Assembly (NCBI GenBank): GCA_900540635.1
Contig: UQGU01000006.1
Location: 1 to 62,861, forward strand
DNA from: an uncultured Eubacteriales bacterium
GTDB lineage: Bacteria; Bacillota; Clostridia; Oscillospirales; Oscillospiraceae
Reading direction: 5' to 3'
Length of the DNA stretch: 62,861 bases
The notes beneath the pieces were generated by a model. That model made no database searches. It was given only the letters and a program-made list of their open reading frames with translations, and was not told where the DNA came from. Position numbers and translations under genes: made by a program. Shown here piece by piece: positions 1 to 8,794 of this stretch (position 1 is the first letter of the stretch; each line of letters begins with the position of its first letter).

Positions 1-37
1 GCTTTTTGAACCATTTTGATATAGTCTGAGCAGTCGA

Positions 38-442
38 TTATCGCTTGCTGAACTGCGGAGCGCGACGAGCTGCTTTGAGACCGTACTTCTTTCTTTCCTT
101 CATTCTGGGGTCACGGGTCAGGAAACCAGCGGCCTTCAGGGAAGCGCGGTACTCGGGGTTGACAGTCAGCAGGGCGCGGGCGATGCCGTGACGGATAGCG
201 CCGGCCTGGCCGGAAACGCCGCCGCCGCAGACGGAAACAACCACGTCGACCTTGTCAACCAGCTCGGTGGTGACCAGGGGCTGACGGACGACCAGCTTCA
301 GGGTCTCCAGACCGAAGTAGTCATTGATGTCGCGGCCATTGATGATGATGGAGCCGGTGCCGTTCTCGTAAACGCGAACGCGGGCAACACTGGACTTACG
401 ACGGCCAGTGCCGTAAAAATACTTCTTCTTGCTCTCGTACAT
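38..442 (-). CDS. rpsI: 30S ribosomal protein S9
   Basis: Small-subunit protein S9, which contacts P-site tRNA in the 30S ribosome. The 134-aa product has the full family length and ends in the basic tail APQFSKR typical of S9. The N-terminal segment YFYGTGRRKSSVARVRV is the conserved S9 start. It lies 16 bp downstream of rplM on the same strand, the usual rplM-rpsI operon, and is preceded by a GGAGG-type ribosome site (ggaggtaacac before the ATG). Nothing is unusual. Identification rests on direct recognition of conserved sequence. Confidence 0.98.
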   Translation of the reverse strand: MYESKKKYFYGTGRRKSSVARVRVYENGTGSIIINGRDINDYFGLETLKLVVRQPLVTTELVDKVDVVVSVCGGGVSGQAGAIRHGIARALLTVNPEYRASLKAAGFLTRDPRMKERKKYGLKAARRAPQFSKR

Positions 443-458
443 TCTGTGTTACCTCCAA

Positions 459-890
459 TTAGTCCAGAGTCCAGGCTTCGGGCTTCTGGGCAGCATGAGG
501 ATGCTCAGCACCCTTGTACAGGTGCAGACGGGTCATGCAGTTGCGGCCCAGAGTGTTCTTGGGCAGCATGCCCTTGACGGCGACTTCCATAGCGTAGTCG
601 GAACGGTTCTCCATCATGGTGCGGGCCTTGGTTTCCTTCAGACCGCCGATCCAGCCGGACACGCGATAGTAGACCTTCTGCTCGGGCTTCTTGCCGGTCA
701 GAACAGCCTTGTCAGTGTTGATGATAATGACGTTGTCTCCACAATCAACGTTGGGAGTAAAATCGACCTTGTGCTTGCCGCGCAGCAGGTTAGCAGCGAT
801 CACAGCGGTACGGCCCAGGGGCTTGCCGGCTGCATCGATGATATACCACTTGCGCACCACGGTCTCCTTCTTGGCGAGGGTAGTGGACAT
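459..890 (-). CDS. rplM: 50S ribosomal protein L13
   Basis: Large-subunit protein L13, an early assembly protein of the 50S subunit. The reading frame is open up to 1001, but the start at 890 (MSTTLAKKETVVRKWY) is chosen because a GGAGG lies just upstream and because the product then has the normal family length (143 aa). The conserved block KWYIIDAAGKPLGRTA and the GMLPKNTLGR motif are visible. First gene of the rplM-rpsI operon. Confidence 0.98.
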   Translation of the reverse strand: MSTTLAKKETVVRKWYIIDAAGKPLGRTAVIAANLLRGKHKVDFTPNVDCGDNVIIINTDKAVLTGKKPEQKVYYRVSGWIGGLKETKARTMMENRSDYAMEVAVKGMLPKNTLGRNCMTRLHLYKGAEHPHAAQKPEAWTLD

Positions 891-969
891 ATGGGTTCCT
901 CCAATTTTTTGGTAAAATATTTTGACATTCTCATGTGTTTGAAGTACAATATCTTCAAACTGCTTAGCA

Positions 970-998
970 TTTATACCATAAGAAAATTCAAATGTCAA
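970..998 (-). promoter_or_regulatory. Promoter of rplM-rpsI
   Basis: On the minus strand TTGACA (998-993), a 17-bp spacer and TATAAA (975-970) give a near-consensus housekeeping promoter. Transcription would start near 963, leaving a leader of about 70 nt before rplM. Confidence 0.85.
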
Positions 999-1117
999 CA
1001 CCTTTTTCGAAGATTTTTATGCAATGCGATATAATCTCTCAAAATCGCTGAAATGCTCTTGAATTCTCTTAAATGCTAACTTACCTAATTTGCCTGTTTT
1101 AGGAGGAAATCTCAAAA

Positions 1118-1858
1118 ATGCAGAAACTTGTCGGCCTGGTTCGCAGGTGCGTGGAAGACTATTCCATGATCGAAGACGGAGACAAAGTCGCCGTAGGTGT
1201 CTCCGGAGGAAAGGATTCTCTGGTGCTTTTGAAGCTTCTGGCGGCACTGCGGAGCTATCATAATAAGAATTTCCAGCTGGAGGCAATCACCATCGATATG
1301 GGCCTTGGCATGGATTATACGGAGATTGCGCAGTTGTGCAAAGAACTGGATGTGCCCTATACCGTTGTGAAAACGGAGATCGGCCCCATTATCTTCGACT
1401 ATCGGAAGGAAAAGAACCCTTGCTCTATGTGCTCCAAAATGCGCCGGGGCGCGTTGAATCAGGCGCTGGTGGATAAGGGCTTTCATAAGCTTGCCCTGGG
1501 CCACCACTATGACGATGCCGTGGAAACCTTTCTTATGAGTCTGATTTACGAGGGCCGGATCAGCTGCTTCCAGCCGGTCACCCATCTGGACAGAACCGGA
1601 ATTACCCAGATTCGCCCGATGCTCTACATCCACGAAAAGACCGTAGCCGCCTTTGCTGAGCGGGAGAACTTGCCGGTACTTCAGAATCGCTGTCCGGTGG
1701 ATAAACACACCAAGCGGGAGGAAATCAAGGATCTGATATACGATCTGGCGAAGACCTATCCGGATTTGAAGGAGCGTATTTTTGGTGCCATGCAGCGCTA
1801 CCCCCTGGAGGCCTGGGAGCCCCACGGCCGCTACAAGCGGCCAAAGGAGCAGGAATAA
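1118..1858 (+). CDS. TtcA-like tRNA 2-thiolation ATPase
   Basis: PP-loop ATPase of the TtcA/TilS superfamily, predicted to activate a tRNA base for sulfur transfer (TtcA makes 2-thiocytidine at position 32). The PP-loop motif SGGKDS is at residues 29-34. C102-x2-C105 (in CSMC) and C192 (in NRCPVD) match the three cysteines that ligate the [4Fe-4S] cluster of TtcA. Length (246 aa) is slightly shorter than E. coli TtcA, as in Gram-positive members. AGGAGGA precedes the ATG. It is the first gene of a plus-strand run leading to dusB, another tRNA-modifying enzyme. The exact tRNA target is inferred from the family. Confidence 0.88.
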   Translation: MQKLVGLVRRCVEDYSMIEDGDKVAVGVSGGKDSLVLLKLLAALRSYHNKNFQLEAITIDMGLGMDYTEIAQLCKELDVPYTVVKTEIGPIIFDYRKEKNPCSMCSKMRRGALNQALVDKGFHKLALGHHYDDAVETFLMSLIYEGRISCFQPVTHLDRTGITQIRPMLYIHEKTVAAFAERENLPVLQNRCPVDKHTKREEIKDLIYDLAKTYPDLKERIFGAMQRYPLEAWEPHGRYKRPKEQE

Positions 1859-1924
1859 GGTACAAGGGAATAATTTCCAGAAAAAAGGGAAAAGCTTTCT
1901 CCGTCATGAAAAGGAGGAAGCAAT

Positions 1925-2176
1925 ATGGTAAAAGGCATTTCCCGCCAGGTGATCCTGGTGCCCGGACCGGGCACGGAGCTGTTTGACCAGGCAATTTTTA
2001 TTTTAAAAGACAACGCTGTTTCAGAAGGCGTCAGCGATGAGGCACTGCTAAAAGAGGCTCGCCAGGTCATGCGTGGCGGCAGAAAGCGATATAGACCCCT
2101 GTATGCCCTTTTCTGGGCGCTCTGCGGCTCTTTGCTGACAGGTGCGGCCTGGGCGCTGAGTGCCATTCTGAGATAA
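1925..2176 (+). CDS. Small conserved membrane protein of unknown function
   Basis: An 83-aa protein I do not recognise as a named family. The N-terminal two thirds are soluble and mildly acidic (GTELFDQAIFILKDN, then SDEALLKEARQVM). A basic patch RGGRKRYRP precedes one C-terminal hydrophobic segment (about residues 61-81), so the protein is probably anchored by its C-terminus with the bulk in the cytoplasm. A strong AAGGAGGAAG ribosome site precedes the ATG. It sits 66 bp after the ttcA-like gene and 27 bp before dusB, so co-transcription is likely. Confidence 0.75.
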   Translation: MVKGISRQVILVPGPGTELFDQAIFILKDNAVSEGVSDEALLKEARQVMRGGRKRYRPLYALFWALCGSLLTGAAWALSAILR

Positions 2177-2203
2177 GCAATCCCTTAGAAAGAGAGAGAA
2201 TCT

Positions 2204-3169
2204 ATGCAAATCGGAAATTTATCGGTTGAAAACCCGCTGTTTCTTGCCCCTATGGCAGGGGTGACGGATTGGGCCTTTCGGACGGTCTGTGCAAGGCTGG
2301 GAGCTGGGGTTACGGTGACGGAGATGGTCTCCTCCCGGGCCCTGGTCTATAAGGACCAGAAAACGGCCAAGCTTTTGCGAAAAAACGAGGGGAGTCTCTG
2401 CGGCGCTCAGATTTTTGGCAACGACCCGGAAATCATGGCCCAGGGAGCCCGGTTGGCGCTGGAAATTTCCGGCTGCGACTTTTTGGATATCAACATGGGC
2501 TGTCCCATGCCGAAAATCGCCAATTCTGGCGACGGCAGCGGCCTGATGCGCACGCCGGAGCTGGCCCAGAAAATTGTGGAGGCCGTTGTAAAGGCTGTTA
2601 ACGTGCCGGTGACGGTAAAATGCCGCCTGGGCTGGGATAAGGGGAGCATCAACGTTTTGGAGTTTACGAAACGGATGGAGGACGCTGGGGCCGCCATGGT
2701 GACGGTCCATGGCAGAACCCGCAGCCAGCTTTATTCCGGCGTTGCCGACTGGGATATGATTCGCAAGGTCAAGGCCCAGCTGTCCATTCCCGTTATCGCC
2801 AACGGAGACATCACTGGTCCGGAGGCTGCGCTGCGCTGCGCCAAATGGACCGGGGCCGATGGGCTGATGATCGGCCGCAGCTGCTTTGGAGATCCCTGGA
2901 TTTTCCAGCAGGTGAAGGCTGCCTTGGCCGGGGAGGAGATTCCCCAGCGGCCTGTTTTGAGAGACCGCATTGCCGTAGCGGTGGAGCAGTTTCAGCTTGC
3001 GGAGCAGGATCACGGGGAGCACGTAGCCTGTCTGGAGGCGAGGAAGCACTTTGCCTGGTATCTCCGGGGTGTCAGCCATAGCGGATTTTATAAGCAGCAG
3101 ATTTCTTCTCTGACCACCATGGAGGATATTTACCGGGTCGCCAAGGAAATTTCCAGAGATTTGCAGTAA
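2204..3169 (+). CDS. dusB: tRNA-dihydrouridine synthase
   Basis: Flavin-dependent enzyme that reduces uridines in the D-loop of tRNA. The 321-aa protein shows the Dus TIM barrel in order: LAPMAGVTD at the N-terminus, the catalytic cysteine C100 in NMGCPMPK, the FMN/substrate motif VKCRLGWD, VHGRTR, IPVIANGDI and GLMIGR near the phosphate site, then the helical RNA-binding C-terminus. Length is normal for DusB. It follows the small membrane protein by 27 bp. Its terminator overlaps the start of the next gene. Confidence 0.95.
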   Translation: MQIGNLSVENPLFLAPMAGVTDWAFRTVCARLGAGVTVTEMVSSRALVYKDQKTAKLLRKNEGSLCGAQIFGNDPEIMAQGARLALEISGCDFLDINMGCPMPKIANSGDGSGLMRTPELAQKIVEAVVKAVNVPVTVKCRLGWDKGSINVLEFTKRMEDAGAAMVTVHGRTRSQLYSGVADWDMIRKVKAQLSIPVIANGDITGPEAALRCAKWTGADGLMIGRSCFGDPWIFQQVKAALAGEEIPQRPVLRDRIAVAVEQFQLAEQDHGEHVACLEARKHFAWYLRGVSHSGFYKQQISSLTTMEDIYRVAKEISRDLQ

Positions 3170-3190
3170 AATGCGCGGATAAGAAAAGCG

Positions 3191-3239
3191 CCGTTTCACA
3201 TCCTAGCCAAGAGAGGTGACAGATGTGAAACGGCTTTTT
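3191..3239 (+). terminator. dusB terminator hairpin containing the start of the M23 gene
   Basis: A perfect 12-bp stem (3191-3202 with 3222-3233) is followed by CTTTTT (3234-3239), a Rho-independent terminator for dusB. The 19-nt loop holds the SD (GAGAGG, 3211-3216) of the next gene. The 3' arm and U-tract form its first codons, from the GTG at 3225. Confidence 0.8.
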
Positions 3240-4214
3240 GCATGCCTTTTGGCGGGCCTTGCTTTGGTCCTGCCCGTGAGGGCAGAACCCATCCGTTGGG
3301 TGGACTTTGATGTGAGCACGGAATCCATGGCCTATGCCATGCAGCAGGATATCCGCACGGCAGAGCAGGAGAAGCACCTGAGCTGGATCGAGATTTTGGC
3401 TTTGGCTGCCTGCCGCACAGGGGGAAAATGCCCGCTGTCTGCCGTAAAAAAGGCCGCAAAGGACCTGGAAGGGGATGTTTCCCCCGAGGAGGCAGCAGGG
3501 GAGCTGGGAAAATACTATGCCTATTATTATGAGGCCTACTCCGCCGCTCTGGGTGGGCTGGTTGGAAGCTACGCCATTTTCAAGGATGGCCAATGGGTCC
3601 CGCAATACGGCCTGAAGACCTTTTCGCCCATTGCGGCGGGCTACGGCTACAGCCATTGCGATGATTTTGGCGTTGGCAGAAGCTTCGGCTTCAAGCGCAA
3701 GCATCTGGGCAATGATCTCATGGGCAGCCTGGGAACGCCAATCGTAGCTGTGGAAGGCGGAATCGTGGAAGCCATGGGCTGGAACCGTTACGGCGGCTGG
3801 CGGGTGGGCATCCGCTCCTTTGACGGGAAGCGGTACTATTACTATGCCCACCTGCAAAAAGACGTCCCCTTCGCACCTGGGTTGGCGGAAGGGGACATGG
3901 TAGAGGCCGGTCAACTCCTGGGCTTCATGGGTCGTACCGGCTATTCAGATAAGGAAAACGTCAACAACATCGAAACGGTCCATCTCCATTTTGGGATGCA
4001 GTTGATTTTCGACGAAAGCCAAAAGGAATGCGACAGCGAAATCTGGATCGATGTCTACCAGATCGTCAAGCTCTTGTCCACCCACCGCAGCAGCTACCGA
4101 AAAAACGACGGCGTTTGGCAGCGGGTGTATCCCTACAAAGACTTAGACTGGGCAGAGTTTCCTTATTTCAGCGACCCTGCCACACAGACCTTCCGGCCCA
4201 GCTCTTCCAAATAG
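3225..4214 (+). CDS. Secreted M23-family (LytM) metallopeptidase
   Basis: Predicted extracytoplasmic zinc endopeptidase that cleaves peptidoglycan cross-bridges or acts as a LytM-domain activator. The start is taken at GTG 3225, eight bases after GAGAGG. An upstream in-frame GTG at 3216 lies inside that SD. A signal peptide (KRLFACLLAGLALVLPVRA) is followed by a roughly 125-aa helical domain and then the LytM fold. H160 and D164 in HLGND, and H253/H255 in HLHFG, are the expected zinc ligands and catalytic histidine, so the enzyme looks active. The last 52 bp overlap the convergent ABC ATPase gene. Its start is embedded in the dusB terminator. Confidence 0.88.
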   Translation: MKRLFACLLAGLALVLPVRAEPIRWVDFDVSTESMAYAMQQDIRTAEQEKHLSWIEILALAACRTGGKCPLSAVKKAAKDLEGDVSPEEAAGELGKYYAYYYEAYSAALGGLVGSYAIFKDGQWVPQYGLKTFSPIAAGYGYSHCDDFGVGRSFGFKRKHLGNDLMGSLGTPIVAVEGGIVEAMGWNRYGGWRVGIRSFDGKRYYYYAHLQKDVPFAPGLAEGDMVEAGQLLGFMGRTGYSDKENVNNIETVHLHFGMQLIFDESQKECDSEIWIDVYQIVKLLSTHRSSYRKNDGVWQRVYPYKDLDWAEFPYFSDPATQTFRPSSSK

Positions 4215-4941
4215 AGAATGTGCAGGTCGCTCTGGTAAATGTCCCGCAGCAGCGGTTCCTGTAAAATATCCTCGGCAGAGCCCACCGTCAGGCTGCCCTT
4301 TCGGTCCAGCACCGCAGCCTTACCCCCCAGCAAGATGGCGTGGTCCGGCATATGGGTGGTCATGACCACGCATAGCCTTTGTCTGCCAGCTCCTTGACCA
4401 TGGCTACGGTCCGCAGCTGGTTGCCGTAGTCCAAGTGGTTGGTGGGCTCGTCGAACATGATGATCTTCGGCTTCTGAACAATGACCCGGGCAATGCTGGC
4501 CTGCTGACGCTCGCCGCCGGAGATTTCCGTGTAGGGCCGGTCAGCCAGGTGGGCGATGTTCATGGAGTCCAGCACCTGGTCTACCAGGCTGTAGTCCTCC
4601 TCCGATGGCTTTTGGAACATCCCCAGGTAGGGGGCCCGGCCCATGACCACGAAATCCCGTACATTGTAGCCGTAGGCGGGGGTATGGGTCTGGGGCACAT
4701 AACCGATGACCTTGGCGATCTCCTTCAAGGGCATCTGCCGGATATCCTGCCCTTCCAGAAGGACCTTTCCGGAGGAAGGGGGAAGCAAATTGGTGATGCA
4801 GTTCAAAAGCGTAGACTTTCCGGCGCCGTTGGGGCCCAGAATGGTCAGTACCTCCCCATGATCCACGGAGAAATTCACATCTGAAAAAATCGTTCTGCCG
4901 TTGTGATAGGAGAATGTGAGATTTTGCACTTCCAGGATCAT
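4163..4941 (-). pseudogene. ABC importer ATPase (FepC/BtuD type), frameshifted
   Basis: ATPase subunit for the FecCD-type permease encoded just upstream. The first part (4360-4941) contains Walker A GPNGAGKST, the signature ISGGERQQ and Walker B IIMFDEPT. It then stops at TGA just before the H-loop. The rest (TTHMPDHAILLGGKAAVL to the end) lies in another frame down to 4163. Comparison with the family implies one missing base near 4370 (TAT-GC-GTG-GTC). The stop overlaps an ATG in the second frame as ATGA, so a split two-chain ATPase by re-initiation is conceivable. An inactivating mutation or a sequencing error is more likely. The start overlaps the permease stop by 4 bp. Confidence 0.85.
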
Positions 4942-6014
4942 GTCATTTTCATCCTTTGCTTTACCAGAATATACAGGTAGAAGGGCGCACCGATGAGACC
5001 GGTGAGAATGCTCAGGGGAATCTCCAGGGTGGTGGCGGCCCGGGCCACGGTATCGATCAGCAGCATGAAAATACTGCCGAGCACGCAGGAGACCGGAATG
5101 GATTTGATGTTATCCGGCCCTACCAGGATCCTGCCCAGGTGGGGGATCACTAGGCCCACCCAGCCGATGGTTCCGCACAGGCAAACCGCACAGGCCGTCA
5201 GCAGGGTGGAACAGAGGATGATGATATTCCGGGTCAGCCCAATTCGGATACCCAGGGTCTTCGCCTCCCGGTCGCCCAGGGACAGAAGGTTTATCTGCCA
5301 GCGGATGCCGATCAGCAGAGCCATAGCACCCAGTATGGGGAGGGAGACGGACAGCACATCGCTGTTGGTGATTTTTGCCAAGCTGCCCATCTGCCAATAG
5401 GTGATACTGGCCAGCTCCGTTTCTGGGTCTGCAACATATTTGATGACACCCATAATAGAGCCCATGATGCCGCTGACGATCACGCCGGAAAGCACCAGCA
5501 TGGTCAAAGAGTCATTGCGCATCAGCCGGGGGATGGACACCGTCAGCAGAACGGTCAGAAGTCCAAAACCAAAGGCCAGAAGCTGGATGCCGGTGGCGTT
5601 CAGGTGCAGCAAAATCGCAATGGCCGCACCTACGCAGGCGCCTGTGGAGACGCCCAGAAGGTCCGGGCTCACCAGGGGGTTTTTAAAGACCCCCTGGTAG
5701 GAAGCGCCGGACAGGGACAGGGACCCGCCTACCAGAATTGCCGCGGCGACCCGGGGAAGCCGCAGGGTGTAGATCACATTTTCGGCCATGGCATCCCAGC
5801 TCTGGGGCATCGGGGAGAGCCCCAGCAGTTGCCGGAGTCCGGAAAACAGCACCAGCACTGCATCCCGAAGCCGGATGGTATAGCGCCCTGTACACAGGGC
5901 CAGCAGAGCGCAGGCAATCAGGCAGAGGATCGACGTGAGTAGAAAAATCCGATACTTACGGTCGCTCATGGTTCGCCCGCTCATCTGGTTTGCTCTTTCT
6001 TCATTTCCGTTCAT
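4938..6014 (-). CDS. FecCD/BtuC-type ABC importer permease
   Basis: Membrane subunit of a type II ABC importer, the family that moves iron siderophores, haem and cobalamin. The 358-aa protein has about ten hydrophobic segments and the family motifs RLPRVAAAILVGGSLSLSG, FKNPLVSPDLLGVSTGA and GWVGLVIPHLGR, the last including the region that contacts the ATPase. It is translationally coupled to the ATPase (4-bp ATGA overlap) and 6 bp downstream of the binding protein. Alternative starts exist 10 and 15 codons in (5984, 5969). Substrate cannot be read from sequence. A metal chelate or corrinoid is inferred from family and context. Confidence 0.92.
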   Translation of the reverse strand: MNGNEERANQMSGRTMSDRKYRIFLLTSILCLIACALLALCTGRYTIRLRDAVLVLFSGLRQLLGLSPMPQSWDAMAENVIYTLRLPRVAAAILVGGSLSLSGASYQGVFKNPLVSPDLLGVSTGACVGAAIAILLHLNATGIQLLAFGFGLLTVLLTVSIPRLMRNDSLTMLVLSGVIVSGIMGSIMGVIKYVADPETELASITYWQMGSLAKITNSDVLSVSLPILGAMALLIGIRWQINLLSLGDREAKTLGIRIGLTRNIIILCSTLLTACAVCLCGTIGWVGLVIPHLGRILVGPDNIKSIPVSCVLGSIFMLLIDTVARAATTLEIPLSILTGLIGAPFYLYILVKQRMKMT

Positions 6015-6020
6015 TGGCGC

Positions 6021-7181
6021 TTACTGATAAAGTTCCGTATGGAAAACGTTGTCCAGCTGCTCCTCCGTCAGGGTGACGCCAAAGAACTCCTGGATGAAAT
6101 CCCGTTCCTCCTGGCGCATATCCACCTCAGAGAAGATCTCCGGCTGGATCATAGAGGCCATGTACAGGTAGAACAGGGGCTTTTCAACGGTGTTGGGAGG
6201 GGACCAACGGTACAGGCTGAGGGGAATTTTGTAAACCCGATGGTTGATGACCGCATCTACATTGCTCCAATCCTGACCGTCGATGCGATTTTCGTATACA
6301 TCCTGGGGCGTGCAGTCATCCCAGCCATTCAGGAAAATGATCTGGGGGTTGTATTTGAGAATCTCCTCCATGGTGGGGGTAGAGCTCTCGGCAGAGGCGC
6401 CTTCCAGAACGATGTCCTGGCCGCCGACCTTCTTGGTGATCCAAGCGTTCATGCCAGTGGCGCTGACACCCATGTCGGACAGGGTGATGTTCAGAATCCT
6501 GGGCTTCTGGTCCTCCGTCAGCGCGGCGACCTGATCCTGCTTGGAATCCACATATTCCTCAATCTCATGGTACCAGGCCAAAAGCTTCTGGGTCTGCTCC
6601 TGGCGGTTGAGCACATCGCCCATCATGGAGATCAGGCTTTCCAGAGAGGCCATGTCGGTGGCGCTTTTAAAAGCGGCTACGGGAATGCCCAGCTCCTTCA
6701 GCTGGGTCATGGTGTCTGTGGAGCTTGCCCAGCACAGCACCAGGTCGGGCTTCAGGTTCACCAGCTCCTCCATATTAACGCCGCTGCCGCTGACGACGGT
6801 GGTGTTCACGTTCTCCTGCTCCGGTGCCAGCTCCCGCATCAAAGAGCGCTCCCAGGCGGTGTAGGCGCTCTTGGGCATGGCGACTACGTTCTTCATGTGG
6901 CCCTGCAGGGCGAAGACGATGTTGGGGAAAACGGGCCCGATAATGACAATGGCCTTGGGGTCCGCGGGTACCTGAATCTCTTCGCCGGTTGCGTCTACCA
7001 CGGTGCGCATACCGGTTTCCGCGGCGGCAGTGGCTTCAGTGGCAGGCGCCTGGGGGGCGACGGTTTGGACGGTGGTTTCTGCAGGGGCGCTTTCTGTCTT
7101 ACCGGCGCTGGAACAGGCGGCGGCGCCGCAGATCAGCACCCCGGCCATGGTAAGCGCCAGCAGCTTCTTGAAAATGTTCAT
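6021..7181 (-). CDS. BtuF/FepB-type substrate-binding lipoprotein
   Basis: Surface-anchored solute receptor for the neighbouring importer. The signal peptide ends in a lipobox with C23 (CGAAAC). A low-complexity Ala/Thr/Glu linker follows to about residue 55, then the helical-backbone periplasmic-binding fold (VDATGEEIQVPADPKAIVII, NMEELVNLKPDLVLCW, MEEILKYNPQIIFLNGWDD). The tail carries the RWSPPNTVEKPLFYLYMASM segment seen in FepB/BtuF-like receptors of gut clostridia. The start overlaps the NifD-like stop as ATGA, so receptor and reductase are made together. Ligand unknown. Confidence 0.92.
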   Translation of the reverse strand: MNIFKKLLALTMAGVLICGAAACSSAGKTESAPAETTVQTVAPQAPATEATAAAETGMRTVVDATGEEIQVPADPKAIVIIGPVFPNIVFALQGHMKNVVAMPKSAYTAWERSLMRELAPEQENVNTTVVSGSGVNMEELVNLKPDLVLCWASSTDTMTQLKELGIPVAAFKSATDMASLESLISMMGDVLNRQEQTQKLLAWYHEIEEYVDSKQDQVAALTEDQKPRILNITLSDMGVSATGMNAWITKKVGGQDIVLEGASAESSTPTMEEILKYNPQIIFLNGWDDCTPQDVYENRIDGQDWSNVDAVINHRVYKIPLSLYRWSPPNTVEKPLFYLYMASMIQPEIFSEVDMRQEERDFIQEFFGVTLTEEQLDNVFHTELYQ

Positions 7182-8794
7182 ACAGTCTCTCCTTTATAAA
7201 AGATGGTTTTTATATTTTCAGCGATCCAGGCAGCGCCTTTCTTGCCAAAAATCTCGTAAGGAATGTGTGCGTACCGATTGCCGGATACCTGGGGATCAGG
7301 AATGGGCACCAGGGGCAGCACTCCAAGGTCAAATTCCGGGTCACCCAGCAGAAGATCCGCATTCTGTGTCAAAGCCCGCAGTTCCTGGGGCGATTCAAAG
7401 AAAGAATAGGTTCCCTGGGGAAACAATCTACGGTAGAACTGCCGCTGCTCCGGTCTGGGGGCGTATACGGCCAAAGTCACATGGTCGCAGCCCTGCTCGT
7501 CGGTCAGATACCGGCCGATGCTTTGGATCAGCAGCGGTTCTCCCATGACAAGGGCCCGTTTTCCTTGCAGCAGAGGCGTGCCCAAAGGCATCTGCTGCAG
7601 CTGCTCCTCATGGCCCAAAATGCTGTTGACGGTCTGCCGCCAGAGTCGCATTTGCTTTGCGCCAACGGGAATACCCGCCAAATAGGGGATGCCCAGGGCC
7701 TTTTTCAGCTTTTCCGCCTGGGGAAGGCCCGATGCGGAGACGACCCAGTTCAGCTGAGCGGCATTGGTCTGCCGCCCCTCTGCCCCCCAGAATCCGGCGT
7801 CAAAGCCACATTTCAGAAGGTGCTCCAGCCCGTGGGCCAGAAGGGCCTCCTTTCCCAGTACTGCGCCGCAGTATCCAAGAATATCGACCTTGCCGGGCTG
7901 TGCGGGCCCCGGGGCAGACAGGTCTGTCAGCGTGGTCAGCGCCCGGGCAAGGGCCGGTTCCCCGGCAGTAAATCCGTCACAGCCCAGGTCCTGAACAGAA
8001 AAGCCCTTCCGGGATACGGCATCCCCAACGGCGCTCCGGTCCAGGCCCGCAAAGGTGGGCACGGCGCTGCTCAGCAGATAGACCTTTCGGTCCCGGTGGA
8101 CCTCCGGCTGTGCTGTGGCTTCTTCAATGACTGCCGCTGCTGCCGTGGCTTCGGCACCCAGGGTGAGCTGAATATCGTTGAATCGGGTATGGCCCAGGCG
8201 GTAGTCGGGTCTTCCGCCGCTGTCACTTTCGGGGTCACCGCCGCAGCCTCCGGCGGTGAGCAGCACGGGCATGGCAGGCATATATTGCAGGGCGGAGCTG
8301 ACAAAGTAAAAATCAGGCCTGGGAGGGGGGAACCATCGTTTTTCCCGGGGAATGGCGGTTCCGCGTTCCGGGATCTCGGCAAGCATCCGTTCCAGATCCT
8401 CCCGGGGCCGCCGGTAGCGCTTCACCATGGGTCCCCGCAGCAGGACCCGGATGGGAACGGAGCGGGGATTTTCAAGGCCTTCTATGATACTGTCAAAATC
8501 CGTCTGGCTGAGAACATCCAGACAGGAGGCGTAGATGATCACACCGCCCACCTCCGGGATGGTCAGGACTTGACGAAGGGTTTTCGACAGCCCCAAGCCG
8601 TTTTGTCCGGCGGCATAGGCCTGGGCAGGCTGAATGCAGGGAAAAAACTGATGGGTCTTCTCCAGCCGCACCGCCTCCTGATACAGGGAGCGGATGCAGG
8701 AAAGGGAGCCGGTGGCGACCAGCGCCAGATCAGGCCTTTGGAAAATTCGTTCCGGGAGAGACAGCATTCCGGGTATTTGGGGTGCTTTACTCAT
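7178..8794 (-). CDS. Nitrogenase component 1-like (NifD/NflD family) protein
   Basis: Catalytic-subunit homologue of nitrogenase and of the chlorophyllide/Ni-sirohydrochlorin reductases. The start is the ATG at 8794 that overlaps the NifH-like stop (ATGA), giving 538 aa. Candidate cluster cysteines are C33 (TGSLSCIRS, in the position of the GPxGC segment), C91 (IIYASCLDVLS, like the CPxxLIGDD segment) and C184 (AGGCGG). A motif RFNDIQLTLGAEA resembles the FGGExKL segment that contacts the Fe-protein. Only one component-1 gene is present, so a homo-oligomer is inferred, as for CfbD and NflD. Proline-rich insertions and low similarity to true NifD argue against nitrogen fixation. Reaction unknown. 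Confidence 0.82.
   Translation of the reverse strand: MSKAPQIPGMLSLPERIFQRPDLALVATGSLSCIRSLYQEAVRLEKTHQFFPCIQPAQAYAAGQNGLGLSKTLRQVLTIPEVGGVIIYASCLDVLSQTDFDSIIEGLENPRSVPIRVLLRGPMVKRYRRPREDLERMLAEIPERGTAIPREKRWFPPPRPDFYFVSSALQYMPAMPVLLTAGGCGGDPESDSGGRPDYRLGHTRFNDIQLTLGAEATAAAAVIEEATAQPEVHRDRKVYLLSSAVPTFAGLDRSAVGDAVSRKGFSVQDLGCDGFTAGEPALARALTTLTDLSAPGPAQPGKVDILGYCGAVLGKEALLAHGLEHLLKCGFDAGFWGAEGRQTNAAQLNWVVSASGLPQAEKLKKALGIPYLAGIPVGAKQMRLWRQTVNSILGHEEQLQQMPLGTPLLQGKRALVMGEPLLIQSIGRYLTDEQGCDHVTLAVYAPRPEQRQFYRRLFPQGTYSFFESPQELRALTQNADLLLGDPEFDLGVLPLVPIPDPQVSGNRYAHIPYEIFGKKGAAWIAENIKTIFYKGETV

Noticed and set aside
4360..4371. Programmed ribosomal frameshift in the ABC ATPase
   Set aside because: No slippery heptamer or downstream pseudoknot was seen at TATGCGTGGTC. 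A simple one-base deletion or re-initiation at the ATGA overlap explains it better.
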